NCBI GenBank assembly: GCA_045106935.1
Contig: JBGCFN010000005.1
Coordinates: 1 to 64,000 of the forward strand
Reading direction: 5' to 3'
DNA: 64,000 nucleotides
DNA from: UBA1858 sp045106935
GTDB lineage: Bacteria; Pseudomonadota; Gammaproteobacteria; UBA4575
Numbering within the stretch: position 1 is the first letter of the stretch; each line of letters starts with the position of its first letter. The translations under genes and the position numbers were made by a program. The notes under the pieces were generated by a model. It was not told the origin of the DNA, ran no database searches, and saw only the letters and a program-made list of their open reading frames with translations. Shown piece after piece: positions 34,313 to 43,427 of the stretch.

Positions 34313-35530
34313 GTGCCAACGTTTGAATATAAAGCGACAACCGAAGATGGCAAGCTGCTATCTGGTCAGCGTGAAAGTAATGATAAGGCTTCCTTGATCT
34401 TATGGCTGCAAGAGTCAAATTATATTCCAATTAGTGTTGAAGAAGTTAATGCCAACAGCTTAGCCGTTGGAAAATCGTTAGGTCTTCTAAAATCCAATCA
34501 ACTGACAAATAACCAAGTTCTAGAAATTACTGAGCAACTGAGTACATTGATTCGCTCAAAGCTGCCACTTGATCACGCTTTGAAAATATTACAACAAATA
34601 TCTGAACATAAGAATGTAAAAGAGTTAATAGGAAAATTGCTAGAGAGTGTTCAAGCGGGAAATGAATTTTCCACGGCGCTAGAAGAGCAAAAAGAATTCA
34701 GTCCATTCTATATCAATATGATTAGAGCTTCAGAAGCTAGTGGAAATCTTGATAGTGGGTTGAATCAGTTATATCGATACTTAGATAGTGCTAAGCAAAT
34801 TCGTGATAAATTGAAATCCGCGTTATTGTATCCATTGATACTATTGATAGTGGCAGGTGCATCGATCGTATTAATTCTCTTATTTGTCGTGCCTAAAATT
34901 ACAGAATTATTTGTAGGCACGGATCAAGCGCTACCTATACCCACGCAAATAGTCATTGGTATGTCTAATGCGGTCATCGATTATTGGTGGATCATTCCAA
35001 TCTGTATTGTCATGATTCTGTATTATTTGAAGTTTATCAGCATGTATGCGCATAGAAAGCGCCCGTGGCACAATTTGTTATTAAAGACCCCGTTAATAAA
35101 AGATTTAATCATACGCACTGAAACTGCTAAATTTTCTAAAAGCTTGGGGACGTTGATTTCAAATGGTGTCAATATGCAAACTGCATTGCCGATTGCGAAT
35201 GCTACGCTGACCAATGTTGTTTTTCATGAGAGTATGAAAGAGGCAATTGAGGAATTCAAAGAAGGTAAGTCTCTATTCGGTATTATGAGTAAAGTGAAAC
35301 ACTTTCCTACTTTGGCGGTCCAAATGATTAATGTGGGTGAAGAAACAGGCGAATTAGAATCAATGCTGACGAGAGTAGGAGAGATTTATGATCGTGAAAT
35401 CTCAAATGCCACTCAGCGATTTTTGGCTTTGTTAGAGCCGCTGTTAATAGTCACCTTAGGAATAATGATTGGTGGCATTATAATTTCAATTTTAATGGCG
35501 ATTATCAGTGTCAATGATATACCGTTGTAA
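34313..35530 (+). CDS. gspF: Type II secretion inner membrane platform protein GspF
   Basis: This 405-residue protein has the duplicated T2SSF domain and three membrane helices (about 172-195, 222-242 and 375-400). It begins MPTFEYKATTEDGK, the standard N-terminus, from a GTG codon. GspF is the platform that couples the GspE ATPase to pseudopilin insertion. It is located directly after gspE and before the major pseudopilin gene. Confidence 0.94.
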   Translation: MPTFEYKATTEDGKLLSGQRESNDKASLILWLQESNYIPISVEEVNANSLAVGKSLGLLKSNQLTNNQVLEITEQLSTLIRSKLPLDHALKILQQISEHKNVKELIGKLLESVQAGNEFSTALEEQKEFSPFYINMIRASEASGNLDSGLNQLYRYLDSAKQIRDKLKSALLYPLILLIVAGASIVLILLFVVPKITELFVGTDQALPIPTQIVIGMSNAVIDYWWIIPICIVMILYYLKFISMYAHRKRPWHNLLLKTPLIKDLIIRTETAKFSKSLGTLISNGVNMQTALPIANATLTNVVFHESMKEAIEEFKEGKSLFGIMSKVKHFPTLAVQMINVGEETGELESMLTRVGEIYDREISNATQRFLALLEPLLIVTLGIMIGGIIISILMAIISVNDIPL

Positions 35531-35553
35531 TAAAGAAAGAGGAGGATATCTCT

Positions 35554-35985
35554 ATGAAACAGAACAAGAATAATAGTAAATCGTACGGTTTTACCTTGAT
35601 TGAATTATTAGTTGTACTCGTAATTTTAGGGTTACTGTCTGGATTAGTGGGGCCTAAAGTAATGAAGCATTTTGGAGAGTCCAAAGTTAAAACAGCTAAA
35701 TTACAGGTGGAAGAATTAGCGTCGGCGCTTGATATGTATAAGCTCGATACAGATAGCTACCCTACATCTAGTCAAGGTTTGCGTGCGTTGGTAGAGGAGC
35801 CGAGTAATGTCGCTGGCTGGAATGGCCCATATTTGCGTAAAAACTTCGTGCCTAAAGATCCATGGAAACGGGAATACCAATATAAATATCCTGGTGAACA
35901 TGGCGAATTTGATATTTATAGTTATGGTGCTGATAACTCTCAGGGTGGGGAAAAAGATAACCGTGACGTTGTTAGTTGGAATTAA
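35554..35985 (+). CDS. gspG: Major pseudopilin GspG
   Basis: This 143-residue pseudopilin has a short basic leader and the prepilin peptidase site G12|F13 in SYGFTLIELLVVLVILG. The hydrophobic helix, the conserved C-terminal calcium-binding loop and the GspG signature (YPTSSQGLRALVEEP and WGxPYL-like WNGPYLRK) follow. It forms the main body of the pseudopilus. No prepilin peptidase (gspO) gene is present in this window. A good GGAGG ribosome site precedes the ATG. Confidence 0.95.
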   Translation: MKQNKNNSKSYGFTLIELLVVLVILGLLSGLVGPKVMKHFGESKVKTAKLQVEELASALDMYKLDTDSYPTSSQGLRALVEEPSNVAGWNGPYLRKNFVPKDPWKREYQYKYPGEHGEFDIYSYGADNSQGGEKDNRDVVSWN

Positions 35986-36003
35986 TTATTTTATATCAAT
36001 AAT

Positions 36004-36477
36004 GTGTCAAAATTTATTTATCCAAGAAGCAAAGGGTTTGCTAATCACTTAGGCTTTACATTAGTTGAGTTACTCGTAGTGCTAGTGATTTCGCTGTCTG
36101 TTATTAGTATTTCAACTGTTGCTTATAATAAATTATCAACGAATGCGTATTTAAAAAGCGCTTCGCGACATGTGGCGGCTAGTCTGAGGTATGCGCGAAG
36201 TTATGCTGTGTCTCGTGGAAAAGAGGCGCACTTGAAAATTGATTTAGTAAATAGAACGTATTCCTATACTGGCAATAGTAAGGTATTTAAATTTAAAAAT
36301 AACATCGACTTGGAAGTGTATTCTGCCAAGACATTTAATCAATCTAACAATATCGCTGAAATTAGATTTGCACCCGATGGCAGTTCATCTGGTGGACGAG
36401 TAAAGTTATCAAGTAGCAAAAAAGTCTATGTTATATATGTAGACTGGTTGACAGGTCAGGTTGGGTTTGATGGGTAG
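36004..36477 (+). CDS. gspH: Minor pseudopilin GspH
   Basis: This 157-residue prepilin-like protein has the cleavage motif G17|F18 in HLGFTLVELLVVLVI and the GspH/FimT-type C-terminal domain (RHVAASLRYARSYAVSRG). The start is GTG at 36004. It belongs to the minor pseudopilin tip of the type II system. Its end overlaps the start of gspI. Confidence 0.88.
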   Translation: MSKFIYPRSKGFANHLGFTLVELLVVLVISLSVISISTVAYNKLSTNAYLKSASRHVAASLRYARSYAVSRGKEAHLKIDLVNRTYSYTGNSKVFKFKNNIDLEVYSAKTFNQSNNIAEIRFAPDGSSSGGRVKLSSSKKVYVIYVDWLTGQVGFDG

Positions 36478-36874
36478 CTTGAATGCCTATAAAGATTCTC
36501 AACGAGGGTTTACTTTACTTGAGACTTTAGTTGCCTTGTCTGTACTGGCTATTTCTCTCGGAGTCATTTATCAGATATTTGGAACAAGCTTGCGTAACAT
36601 GCAATACGCAAAGGAATATTCTTATGCGCAATTATTTGCAGAATCTAAAATTTCAGAGCTAGGGAAGGGAATTCCTATTGCAGAAGGCACATTTGGCGGA
36701 GAAATTGATGGTAAATATGAGTGGGAAATTAGTATAGCGCCTGAATCTGCGTTGAATCATTCTGATAAGAATATTATTCATGCCTATAAAGTATTGTTTA
36801 GCATTCAATGGGATTCGTACGGTAAAGATAGGTCGATCAAAGTGCTGACTTATAAGTTAGCGGTAGAAGGGTGA
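36470..36874 (+). CDS. gspI: Minor pseudopilin GspI
   Basis: This pseudopilin of 134 residues has the motif G13|F14 in QRGFTLLETLVALSVLA. The frame can open at TTG 36461, but ATG 36470 is preferred; it overlaps the gspH stop by eight bases. GspI, GspJ and GspK form the tip complex that initiates the pseudopilus. Length and gene order support the call. Confidence 0.88.
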   Translation: MGSLNAYKDSQRGFTLLETLVALSVLAISLGVIYQIFGTSLRNMQYAKEYSYAQLFAESKISELGKGIPIAEGTFGGEIDGKYEWEISIAPESALNHSDKNIIHAYKVLFSIQWDSYGKDRSIKVLTYKLAVEG

Positions 36875-36878
36875 CGCA

Positions 36879-37505
36879 GTGAAAAATCATCGACGTCAAA
36901 CTGGATTTACTTTGGTGGAGCTGATTATTGCTTTATTGATCTTAAGTTTTGTTATGGTGTTGTGTGGTAGTGGGTTTAGGTTTGGTACGCGTGTGTGGGA
37001 TGCGATTAACACTACGTCTGCTCAAGTTGATTTGCTGCAAGCATCACAAGGCTTTTTGAGAAAAAGTATTTCTCATTCCTTGATACATGAAAATTTATTT
37101 AGTGAAGAAGAGCAATATCAACAATCTCTTTTTTTAGGTGAAAGCACCAGATTGAAGTATGTGTCATATTCTCCTAAATATGGAGTGGATGATTTTTTAT
37201 ATAGATATGAGTTGTTTTATAATGATGCCACCGATCATTTATCGCTTAAGTATGGCCCATATAATTTAGGAGGAATTGATAAGGATAATTCCATCACTGA
37301 CATTGTAAAAAATGTCGAAGATGTAGAGATTCAATATTTTAGTGGTTATGCCCATCAAGGTGACGGAAGTGGTTGGCTTTCTAAATGGGATGACACATAT
37401 TCATTGCCGCTACTGGTCAAAATTAAAGTCACTTTTGTAGATGAAAAATTATATTGGCCAGAAATGATTATTCAAATGCGTAACGGTCCTTATGTGGTTC
37501 GTTAG
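36879..37505 (+). CDS. gspJ: Minor pseudopilin GspJ
   Basis: This 208-residue pseudopilin begins from GTG at 36879. The peptidase site is G9|F10 in QTGFTLVELIIALLIL. The C-terminal domain contains VEDVEIQYFSG and WPEMIIQMRN, typical of GspJ. It overlaps gspK by 14 bases. Confidence 0.9.
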   Translation: MKNHRRQTGFTLVELIIALLILSFVMVLCGSGFRFGTRVWDAINTTSAQVDLLQASQGFLRKSISHSLIHENLFSEEEQYQQSLFLGESTRLKYVSYSPKYGVDDFLYRYELFYNDATDHLSLKYGPYNLGGIDKDNSITDIVKNVEDVEIQYFSGYAHQGDGSGWLSKWDDTYSLPLLVKIKVTFVDEKLYWPEMIIQMRNGPYVVR

Positions 37506-38361
37506 AAGAAACGTGAAATATCCAAGTCACCAATCAGGAGTAGCATTGCTCGCCGTGCTCTGGATAACAGCATTTTTAGCTGCTATCGCAAGTACCGTTG
37601 CTCATCAATCAAGGACAAGTTTACAAGTGACAAAGAATCGCATCGATATGATGCAGCTGGGTCAAATTGCAGAAAGTGCAGTATTGTTAAGAATTGTCGA
37701 TCAGATTAACTCCCCACAATTACCTAGCACCAGTGTAGAGACAGCATTACTTCCCGCATTACCCGATGGTATTAACGTTAATTTATCAATACATGATGAA
37801 TCTGGTAAGGTGGATTTGAATTCTGCACCGCAAGCAGTGCTTGTTAGTTTGATGATTGAAGTTGGTTTAGATGAAGATACTGCTATTAATGTGTCAAATT
37901 CAATTCTTGACTGGCGTGATGAAGATGAGCTCACAAGAGTTAATGGTGCAGAAGATATTGAATATCAAAAATCTGGATATCAATATGGAAGTAAAGACGC
38001 TGATTTTGAAAGAATTGAAGAATTACAATTAGTTAAAGGTGTGTCGGCAGAACTATTTGCTGCGATAAGTCCTCATGTTACCGTTTATGCGCAAGATTTT
38101 GGTGTTAACGTCTCAGCGGCATCGAATCTCGTTCAGCAAGTGGTATCCAATGCTGCAATCTTAGAGTCTGACCTCGCTGAAGATGAGGCTTTGTTAGATA
38201 GTGAGGAGGCGTTCACATCGTTGTCTGGTGGAGTGGTCTTTAATATTCGTGCAAGTGTGAGTACTAAAAGCGGTGTCAGCCAAAACTTATCTACAGTGAT
38301 AAGAATAGAAAGAGGGAATATATATGAACCATTTACTGTGCTTAAATGGTTGCAAGAGTGA
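37492..38361 (+). CDS. gspK: Minor pseudopilin GspK
   Basis: This 289-residue protein has the GspK-type N-terminus HQSGVALLAVLWITAFLAA. The residue after the cleavage-site Gly is Val and not Phe, and there is no Glu5, as usual for GspK. The large alpha domain with a helix-hairpin-helix-like stretch (DLNSAPQAVL) follows; it caps the pseudopilus tip. The true start may be a later GTG (near 37513), giving MKYPSHQSG. Confidence 0.9.
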   Translation: MWFVRRNVKYPSHQSGVALLAVLWITAFLAAIASTVAHQSRTSLQVTKNRIDMMQLGQIAESAVLLRIVDQINSPQLPSTSVETALLPALPDGINVNLSIHDESGKVDLNSAPQAVLVSLMIEVGLDEDTAINVSNSILDWRDEDELTRVNGAEDIEYQKSGYQYGSKDADFERIEELQLVKGVSAELFAAISPHVTVYAQDFGVNVSAASNLVQQVVSNAAILESDLAEDEALLDSEEAFTSLSGGVVFNIRASVSTKSGVSQNLSTVIRIERGNIYEPFTVLKWLQE

Positions 38362-38366
38362 TTAGA

Positions 38367-39452
38367 ATGATGACGACATTGATAGATAATTTAAAAATTC
38401 GAGAAAACTATGATTGGTGGCGATCTGAGCTTGCCGGTATGTTGCCGAATTTGAATATTCAATCAGGTAGTAATTCTCAAGTCTTTTCAATTGAGCTATC
38501 AATGAATGGGTACCAATTGAATTGGCATGAGGCTGATAAGCAAGTCGCTAGCCAATCGAAATTTGATTCCAGTGATGCGGTTAAGAAATTTAATGATGTG
38601 GTTGGTAATGATAAAAATCTATCGGTAAGTTCGTGCACTTTACGTATTGCGAGTCATTTAATTCTCTCTAAGGAAATAAGTCTTCCCTCTGCTACAGAAG
38701 AAAATTTAGAGAATGTTATTGCATACGAAATTGATAGATATACGCCATTCAAGAAAGAAGATGTCTATTTTAGTGTGCAAGTAAAAGATAGAGATAAAAA
38801 AGAAAAGAAGATAAATGTTTTATTAAATGTTGTTAAGAAAAGCCTGCTGGACGATGTGTTGAAGTTTGCAGAATCATGTGATTTATCTATTGATAATGTG
38901 TTTAATGCTGATAACGATGAAAGAATATATTTCGTAGATTTTTTAGGTAATCAACAACAAAACAAAAAGAAAAATTCTTTAGATAGGTTTTTGTTAATTG
39001 CTATGGTGATTTTATTTATCACAGCATTGGCGTTGCCCATTGGTAAAAATTATTGGGTTGGGAAGCAATTGCAAGAAAGATTTACTGCTAAAGAAAGTGA
39101 AATTGCTGAAGTGAAAGAATTATTGGCCGAATATAAAGCTGTTAAGAATAATGCAGAGCTTGTTGAGCAACTTAGTCTAAATAATATTAAAGTGATGAAG
39201 TTGTTAAATGACCTAACAAAGATCATTCCAAATGACACGTCGTTGAATAGACTGTCAATGGAAGATGGTGTGGTACGTATACAAGGCTTATCTTCAGAAG
39301 CGTCAAAACTGCTTCCTTTGTTGGATTCAGCAAATAATTTTTCTGCGGTAAGGTTTGTTGCACCAGTCTCGCAAAGTGGTGACTCTAATAAAGAAAAATT
39401 TACGATAGAAATTAAGTTGCTACAAATAGGCGAAAATCATGCAGACGGGTAA
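38367..39452 (+). CDS. gspL: Type II secretion protein GspL
   Basis: This protein of 361 residues has a cytoplasmic actin-like domain (SLPSATEENLENVIAYEIDR, split at its turn), one membrane helix near residues 205-228 and a periplasmic ferredoxin-like domain. GspL links the GspE ATPase to the inner-membrane platform. A frame from 38346 exists, but ATG 38367 has AAGAG at a spacing of eight and is preferred. It overlaps gspM by 14 bases. Confidence 0.87.
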   Translation: MMTTLIDNLKIRENYDWWRSELAGMLPNLNIQSGSNSQVFSIELSMNGYQLNWHEADKQVASQSKFDSSDAVKKFNDVVGNDKNLSVSSCTLRIASHLILSKEISLPSATEENLENVIAYEIDRYTPFKKEDVYFSVQVKDRDKKEKKINVLLNVVKKSLLDDVLKFAESCDLSIDNVFNADNDERIYFVDFLGNQQQNKKKNSLDRFLLIAMVILFITALALPIGKNYWVGKQLQERFTAKESEIAEVKELLAEYKAVKNNAELVEQLSLNNIKVMKLLNDLTKIIPNDTSLNRLSMEDGVVRIQGLSSEASKLLPLLDSANNFSAVRFVAPVSQSGDSNKEKFTIEIKLLQIGENHADG

Positions 39453-40014
39453 TCGTCCAAGAGGGCGTCTTTTAGCATTAGGAATATTATTTATTCTTGT
39501 ATTGCTTTTTGTCATGCTTATTGTGAATCCTTATCTTGGTTTGCTGAGTGCTTCGAATGATTATGTGAGTGATCAGGCATTTCAATTGCAACGCGGAAAT
39601 AAGATGTTGCAAAGAAAAGAATTTTACTTGGATGAAATAGATCGTTTCCAAGATTCATTTAATGCAGAAGATATATATTTGTCTAGCACGAAAAAAGCAT
39701 TGGCCACTGCTGAAATTCAACAAATCATAAAGAGAATTTCAAGTCAAAGTGATGCCGAGCTGATAAGTAGTCAACCTGTCTCTTCTGATGAAGCAGAAAT
39801 TAATAGAGTAGGTCTTAGTGTGCGCGTCAAAGCAGATATATTTAGTCTGCAAAAACTTTTATACGAGATAGAAGCAGGCAAACCAAATTTATTTGTTGAT
39901 GAGATACAAATAGATCGTGGTAGTCGTACGATATATAAATTCAAAAGTCAGGAATCGAACAATCAGTCTTTAAATATCACAATGAAGCTATTTGGATATA
40001 TTAAAAATAAGTAA
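39439..40014 (+). CDS. gspM: Type II secretion protein GspM
   Basis: This 191-residue bitopic protein has one membrane helix (about residues 10-32, ALGILFILVLLFVMLIV), a coiled-coil segment, and a ferredoxin-like periplasmic domain with the pattern ISSQSDAELIS...LSVRVKADIFSLQKLLYEIE. This resembles the GspMb/XpsM type. It stabilises GspL. It starts inside the 3' end of gspL. Confidence 0.85.
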   Translation: MQTGNRPRGRLLALGILFILVLLFVMLIVNPYLGLLSASNDYVSDQAFQLQRGNKMLQRKEFYLDEIDRFQDSFNAEDIYLSSTKKALATAEIQQIIKRISSQSDAELISSQPVSSDEAEINRVGLSVRVKADIFSLQKLLYEIEAGKPNLFVDEIQIDRGSRTIYKFKSQESNNQSLNITMKLFGYIKNK

Positions 40015-40019
40015 ATGCT

Positions 40020-40799
40020 ATGAAATATTTCTTACTGCTTATATGTGCATTGCTACTTGGGTTGATCTTTTATCAGGTAAAATTTTATCCTGGTAATGAT
40101 GCGATATTGACTGATAATGATGGAGTTTTCGAGAGTGCAGAGGGAGAGACTGGCAATTTTGATTCTCAACTTCGTTCAATCAAAGCATATTCTGAAATTA
40201 TTGATCGGCCATTATTTTCATCAAATAGAAAACCACCTCTGATCGCTAGTCAAAACTTTTCAAATTCAGTGAGTGCTGCCGAGCTTGAAGACTTGGTTTT
40301 ATTTGGTGTAGTGGTAAGTCAAGAGCTAACATATGCGCTTATTAAAGATAATAACAGCGGCGAAACTGAGCAAATAACAAAAGGACGACAATATCGGGGT
40401 TGGAAAGTCAGTGAGATCACGTCAGAAAGTATTAAGTTTGAAGCTGATAATGCTCAATATGAATTATTTTTATCACCTAACGAGAGTACTAAGAAAAATG
40501 GCGTGAGATCTGCTAATTCATCATCAGAAAGAATTGTGAATAGTCGAGCTGGAAGTAATAAAAAGCCTGTTGAAAGAACCGTGATTAAATCTTACAAGTC
40601 AATATTTCGAAGCTCACAAAAAAAATCATCACCTATAAAGCTTCCTCCCGACTCGTCAAGTCAAAAGAAAACACGTGAGCTACCTGAATTTAGTGAGGCA
40701 GAACTAGAAAAACTTCATGAAGAGGGAGGGTACGAGTATAACCCTGATGATGAAGACTATGATGATGATGATGATGAGGATGAGGGATTCGAAGAGTAG
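40020..40799 (+). CDS. gspN: GspC/XpsN-like inner membrane coupling protein
   Basis: This 259-residue protein has an N-terminal helix (about residues 3-20). A periplasmic domain resembling the GspC homology region follows (IDRPLFSSNRKP, then LVLFGVVVSQELTYALIKD and KGRQYRGWKVSEI). It lacks the PDZ domain of classical GspC; Xanthomonas XpsN, in the same position, plays the GspC role. The C-terminus is a basic linker followed by a strongly acidic tail (about DDEDYDDDDDEDEGFEE). In the operon it sits between gspM and the secretin gene, which it probably contacts. Confidence 0.78.
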   Translation: MKYFLLLICALLLGLIFYQVKFYPGNDAILTDNDGVFESAEGETGNFDSQLRSIKAYSEIIDRPLFSSNRKPPLIASQNFSNSVSAAELEDLVLFGVVVSQELTYALIKDNNSGETEQITKGRQYRGWKVSEITSESIKFEADNAQYELFLSPNESTKKNGVRSANSSSERIVNSRAGSNKKPVERTVIKSYKSIFRSSQKKSSPIKLPPDSSSQKKTRELPEFSEAELEKLHEEGGYEYNPDDEDYDDDDDEDEGFEE

Positions 40800-40887
40800 G
40801 AATCTCCCTACTTTGATTAATTGAATTTTAAAGAGTCATACAAAATACATAATATCAAAACGTTATTGTAGTATTTAAGCGGTATTC

Positions 40888-40893
40888 TATAAT
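40888..40893 (+). promoter_or_regulatory. Candidate -10 element upstream of gspD
   Basis: A perfect TATAAT lies in the 246-base gap before gspD, with a weak TTGTAG -35 at 40866 (16-bp spacer). A hairpin with a T-run lies just downstream at 40899-40931, so a transcript from here would meet it early. The promoter call is tentative. Confidence 0.35.
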
Positions 40894-40898
40894 TTTTG

Positions 40899-40931
40899 AC
40901 AGCTTTTCATTCTAGAAAATTGCTGTTTTTA
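40899..40931 (+). terminator. Possible weak terminator between gspN and gspD
   Basis: ACAGC at 40899 pairs with GCTGT at 40922, extended by TTTTC/GAAAA with a two-base bulge, and is followed by TTTTTATTATT. If active it would attenuate read-through from the pseudopilin genes into the secretin gene and adjust their stoichiometry. Confidence 0.4.
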
Positions 40932-41045
40932 TTATTATGGTCAAAGGGTTCAACGGTTTTATTAATTGATCTTTTATGTGGATGCGGGTTAATCTGGTCG
41001 ATAGGAGTTTATATACCCATAATAATAATTATATAAAAATACACC

Positions 41046-43331
41046 ATGAATACTAAAGTAGAGAATATAAAACCTTTTTTCTTTTCTTTTTTGGCTACCT
41101 TGCTTGTTTCATGCGCAGCCCCAAGCGAAGTGATGAAGCAAGAGTCTGCAGAACCTGTCATGGTTAAGGCGAAGAATACAAATGTCGTTGATGTCGCCAC
41201 TAGTCAAACGAACACTCAGGTAGCTGAAGACAGCAAATCGCCCAAATCTGAAAAATTTAAAGGGTCTGGCCGTTTCGTCAATAAAAATCCTAAGTCTCGT
41301 GTTAAGCATTCATACAGCACGAATGATGATGTCAGCTTGATGTTTCAGGATGCGCCAATTGAAGAAGTCGCCACTACAATTCTTGGTGACTTAATGGGAA
41401 TGGCGTATGTGCTTGATGAGCGTGTTGCAGGGTCAGTCAGTTTAAAAACAGGTCGGCCTATCCCGCGTAATGCATTGGTGGCTGTGATGGAAGGTATTCT
41501 AAAAGCCAATAATGCTGTGTTACTCGATAATGATGGAATATTTCATATAGTCCCTACTAGTGAAAATCTTAGTAGTGTCGTGTCACCATCATTCGCGCTT
41601 GAAGCAGACAAAGGTTATCAAATTATTGTCGTGCCTCTGCGATATATTGCCGCAGAGGAAATGAAAAATATTCTTGGCTCAATACAGGGTGCTGATGCCA
41701 AAATACAAACAGATGCGCGTCGTAATTTAATACTGGTCTCTGGATCGCAGTCAGAATTAAAGAATATGCTGGATACCATTGAAATATTTGATGTTGACCA
41801 GCTTAAAGGGATGTCTACTGGCATCTTTAGACTTTCTCAAGCTGATGCACCGACAATCGCCAATGAGCTGCAAACAATATTCAATTATGAGATCAACCCA
41901 GCCAATGGTGCTGAAGGCAGTACTACCGCTTCTATTATTCGCTTTGTTCCCATAGAAAGAATTAATGCCGTTTTAGTCATCACGCCGCAAGCGAATTATT
42001 TGGATGCTGTTGAGCAGTGGGTAAACCGTCTAGATGTCGTTGATAACAGTATCGATAGAGCATTGCATGTGTATTTCGTTCAGAATGTTCGTTCAGGTTA
42101 TTTAGCAGGTATTTTGCAAGAGTTGTTTGATGCCGATGTTAGTACGCAGGAGAGTCAAGACGCACAAGGTGGTTTGAGTCCAGGTTCTTCAGGCAATACT
42201 CAATCGAGTTTTGGGGCAAGTAATGCATTGAGTACAAGCGCTGATTCGCTTGATGGTGATCCGCCATCGGGCCCTTCCTCAGGTGGCTTGGGTTCTTTGC
42301 AAAGACGATCCGCATTCTCTAGTAACTTCAGTAGTTCAAATAGTAGTAGTGGCGGCGGCAATAGTGATAGCCCAATTAAGATTATCGCTGACGAAGAAAA
42401 TAATGCTTTGGTCATTAAAGCAACCAATGATGAGTATGCGGATATAGAGGATGCGATTAAGCGGCTTGATATTGTTCCTCTGCAAGTGCTTGTTGAAGCA
42501 ACGATTGTGGAAGTGACTTTGACTGGTGATTTAACTTATGGGCTAGAATGGTTTTTCAGAAACAATAATGTCGCTGATGGTAATGATGGAATCGCACGTC
42601 TTGATATTGGTGGCGGTGGCGTCACGAGTGATTTGGGAGTTGCCCCTGGATTTTCATACTCGATAGTGGATAGTGCCGGCCTAGTAAGAGCAACATTAAA
42701 CGCGTTAGCTGGAGATTCAAAAATTAAAGTTATTTCATCTCCTTCACTGATGGTGTTAGATAATCACTCAGCTTCAATCAATGTTGGAGATCAAGTGCCA
42801 GTCAGAACCTCGGAGTCAACCAACACTGGCACGACAGGTGATAACTCAATCGTTACCAGCACAATTCAGTTTGTTGAGACGGGAGTGACTTTGGAAGTGT
42901 CTCCTCGAGTAAGTAAAGGTGGTAATGTGGCAATGGATATTTTTCAGAGTATTCGTACTGCCGATACTACGATTACTTCATCTATCGATTCTCCAACGAT
43001 TAACCAGCGTCAAGTTCAAACATCTGTGTCTGTCTTAAGTGGGGAAACCATAGTGCTTGGTGGTTTAATCCAAGATAACAATGGTAAACGTAATAATGGT
43101 ATACCTGGTTTGAGGAACTTACCCATTGCAGGTGCATTATTTGGGACCACAACAAATAACTCATCTCGTACTGAATTGTTAGTGTTAATCACCCCAACTG
43201 CAGTACGTAATGCGACTGAATCTAAAGAAGCCACTGTTGAATTGAGAGATAAATTGAAAGGCTTAAAACTTCCGGAACTGGATTCTGATGGAACAATTAA
43301 AGCGACAGAATACAAAGGCATTCGTTGGTAG
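41046..43331 (+). CDS. gspD: Type II secretion secretin GspD
   Basis: This 761-residue outer-membrane secretin has a lipobox LLVSC near residue 23, so it is probably a self-piloting lipoprotein. N0 starts at VSLMFQDAPIEEVATTIL, followed by N1-N3 domains, one with a long Gly/Ser-rich insertion near 370-440. The C-terminal secretin domain includes VPVRTSEST and the signature VLGGLIQDNNGKRNNGIPGL split over the gate region. It forms the exit channel for folded exoproteins. It is the last gene of the type II cluster, in the same place as xpsD. Confidence 0.95.
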   Translation: MNTKVENIKPFFFSFLATLLVSCAAPSEVMKQESAEPVMVKAKNTNVVDVATSQTNTQVAEDSKSPKSEKFKGSGRFVNKNPKSRVKHSYSTNDDVSLMFQDAPIEEVATTILGDLMGMAYVLDERVAGSVSLKTGRPIPRNALVAVMEGILKANNAVLLDNDGIFHIVPTSENLSSVVSPSFALEADKGYQIIVVPLRYIAAEEMKNILGSIQGADAKIQTDARRNLILVSGSQSELKNMLDTIEIFDVDQLKGMSTGIFRLSQADAPTIANELQTIFNYEINPANGAEGSTTASIIRFVPIERINAVLVITPQANYLDAVEQWVNRLDVVDNSIDRALHVYFVQNVRSGYLAGILQELFDADVSTQESQDAQGGLSPGSSGNTQSSFGASNALSTSADSLDGDPPSGPSSGGLGSLQRRSAFSSNFSSSNSSSGGGNSDSPIKIIADEENNALVIKATNDEYADIEDAIKRLDIVPLQVLVEATIVEVTLTGDLTYGLEWFFRNNNVADGNDGIARLDIGGGGVTSDLGVAPGFSYSIVDSAGLVRATLNALAGDSKIKVISSPSLMVLDNHSASINVGDQVPVRTSESTNTGTTGDNSIVTSTIQFVETGVTLEVSPRVSKGGNVAMDIFQSIRTADTTITSSIDSPTINQRQVQTSVSVLSGETIVLGGLIQDNNGKRNNGIPGLRNLPIAGALFGTTTNNSSRTELLVLITPTAVRNATESKEATVELRDKLKGLKLPELDSDGTIKATEYKGIRW

Positions 43332-43427
43332 TTAAGAATTAATAAACATCCATGTGTCATATTTCAATTACAGCGTCATTGAATGTGAATCTAAGCATGG
43401 ATAATCAACGTCAATACCTATAATTTT

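Noticed and set aside
43348..43402. Inverted repeat ATCCATG...CATGGAT after gspD
   Set aside because: The loop is over 40 bases and no T-run follows, so neither a terminator nor an operator is supported.
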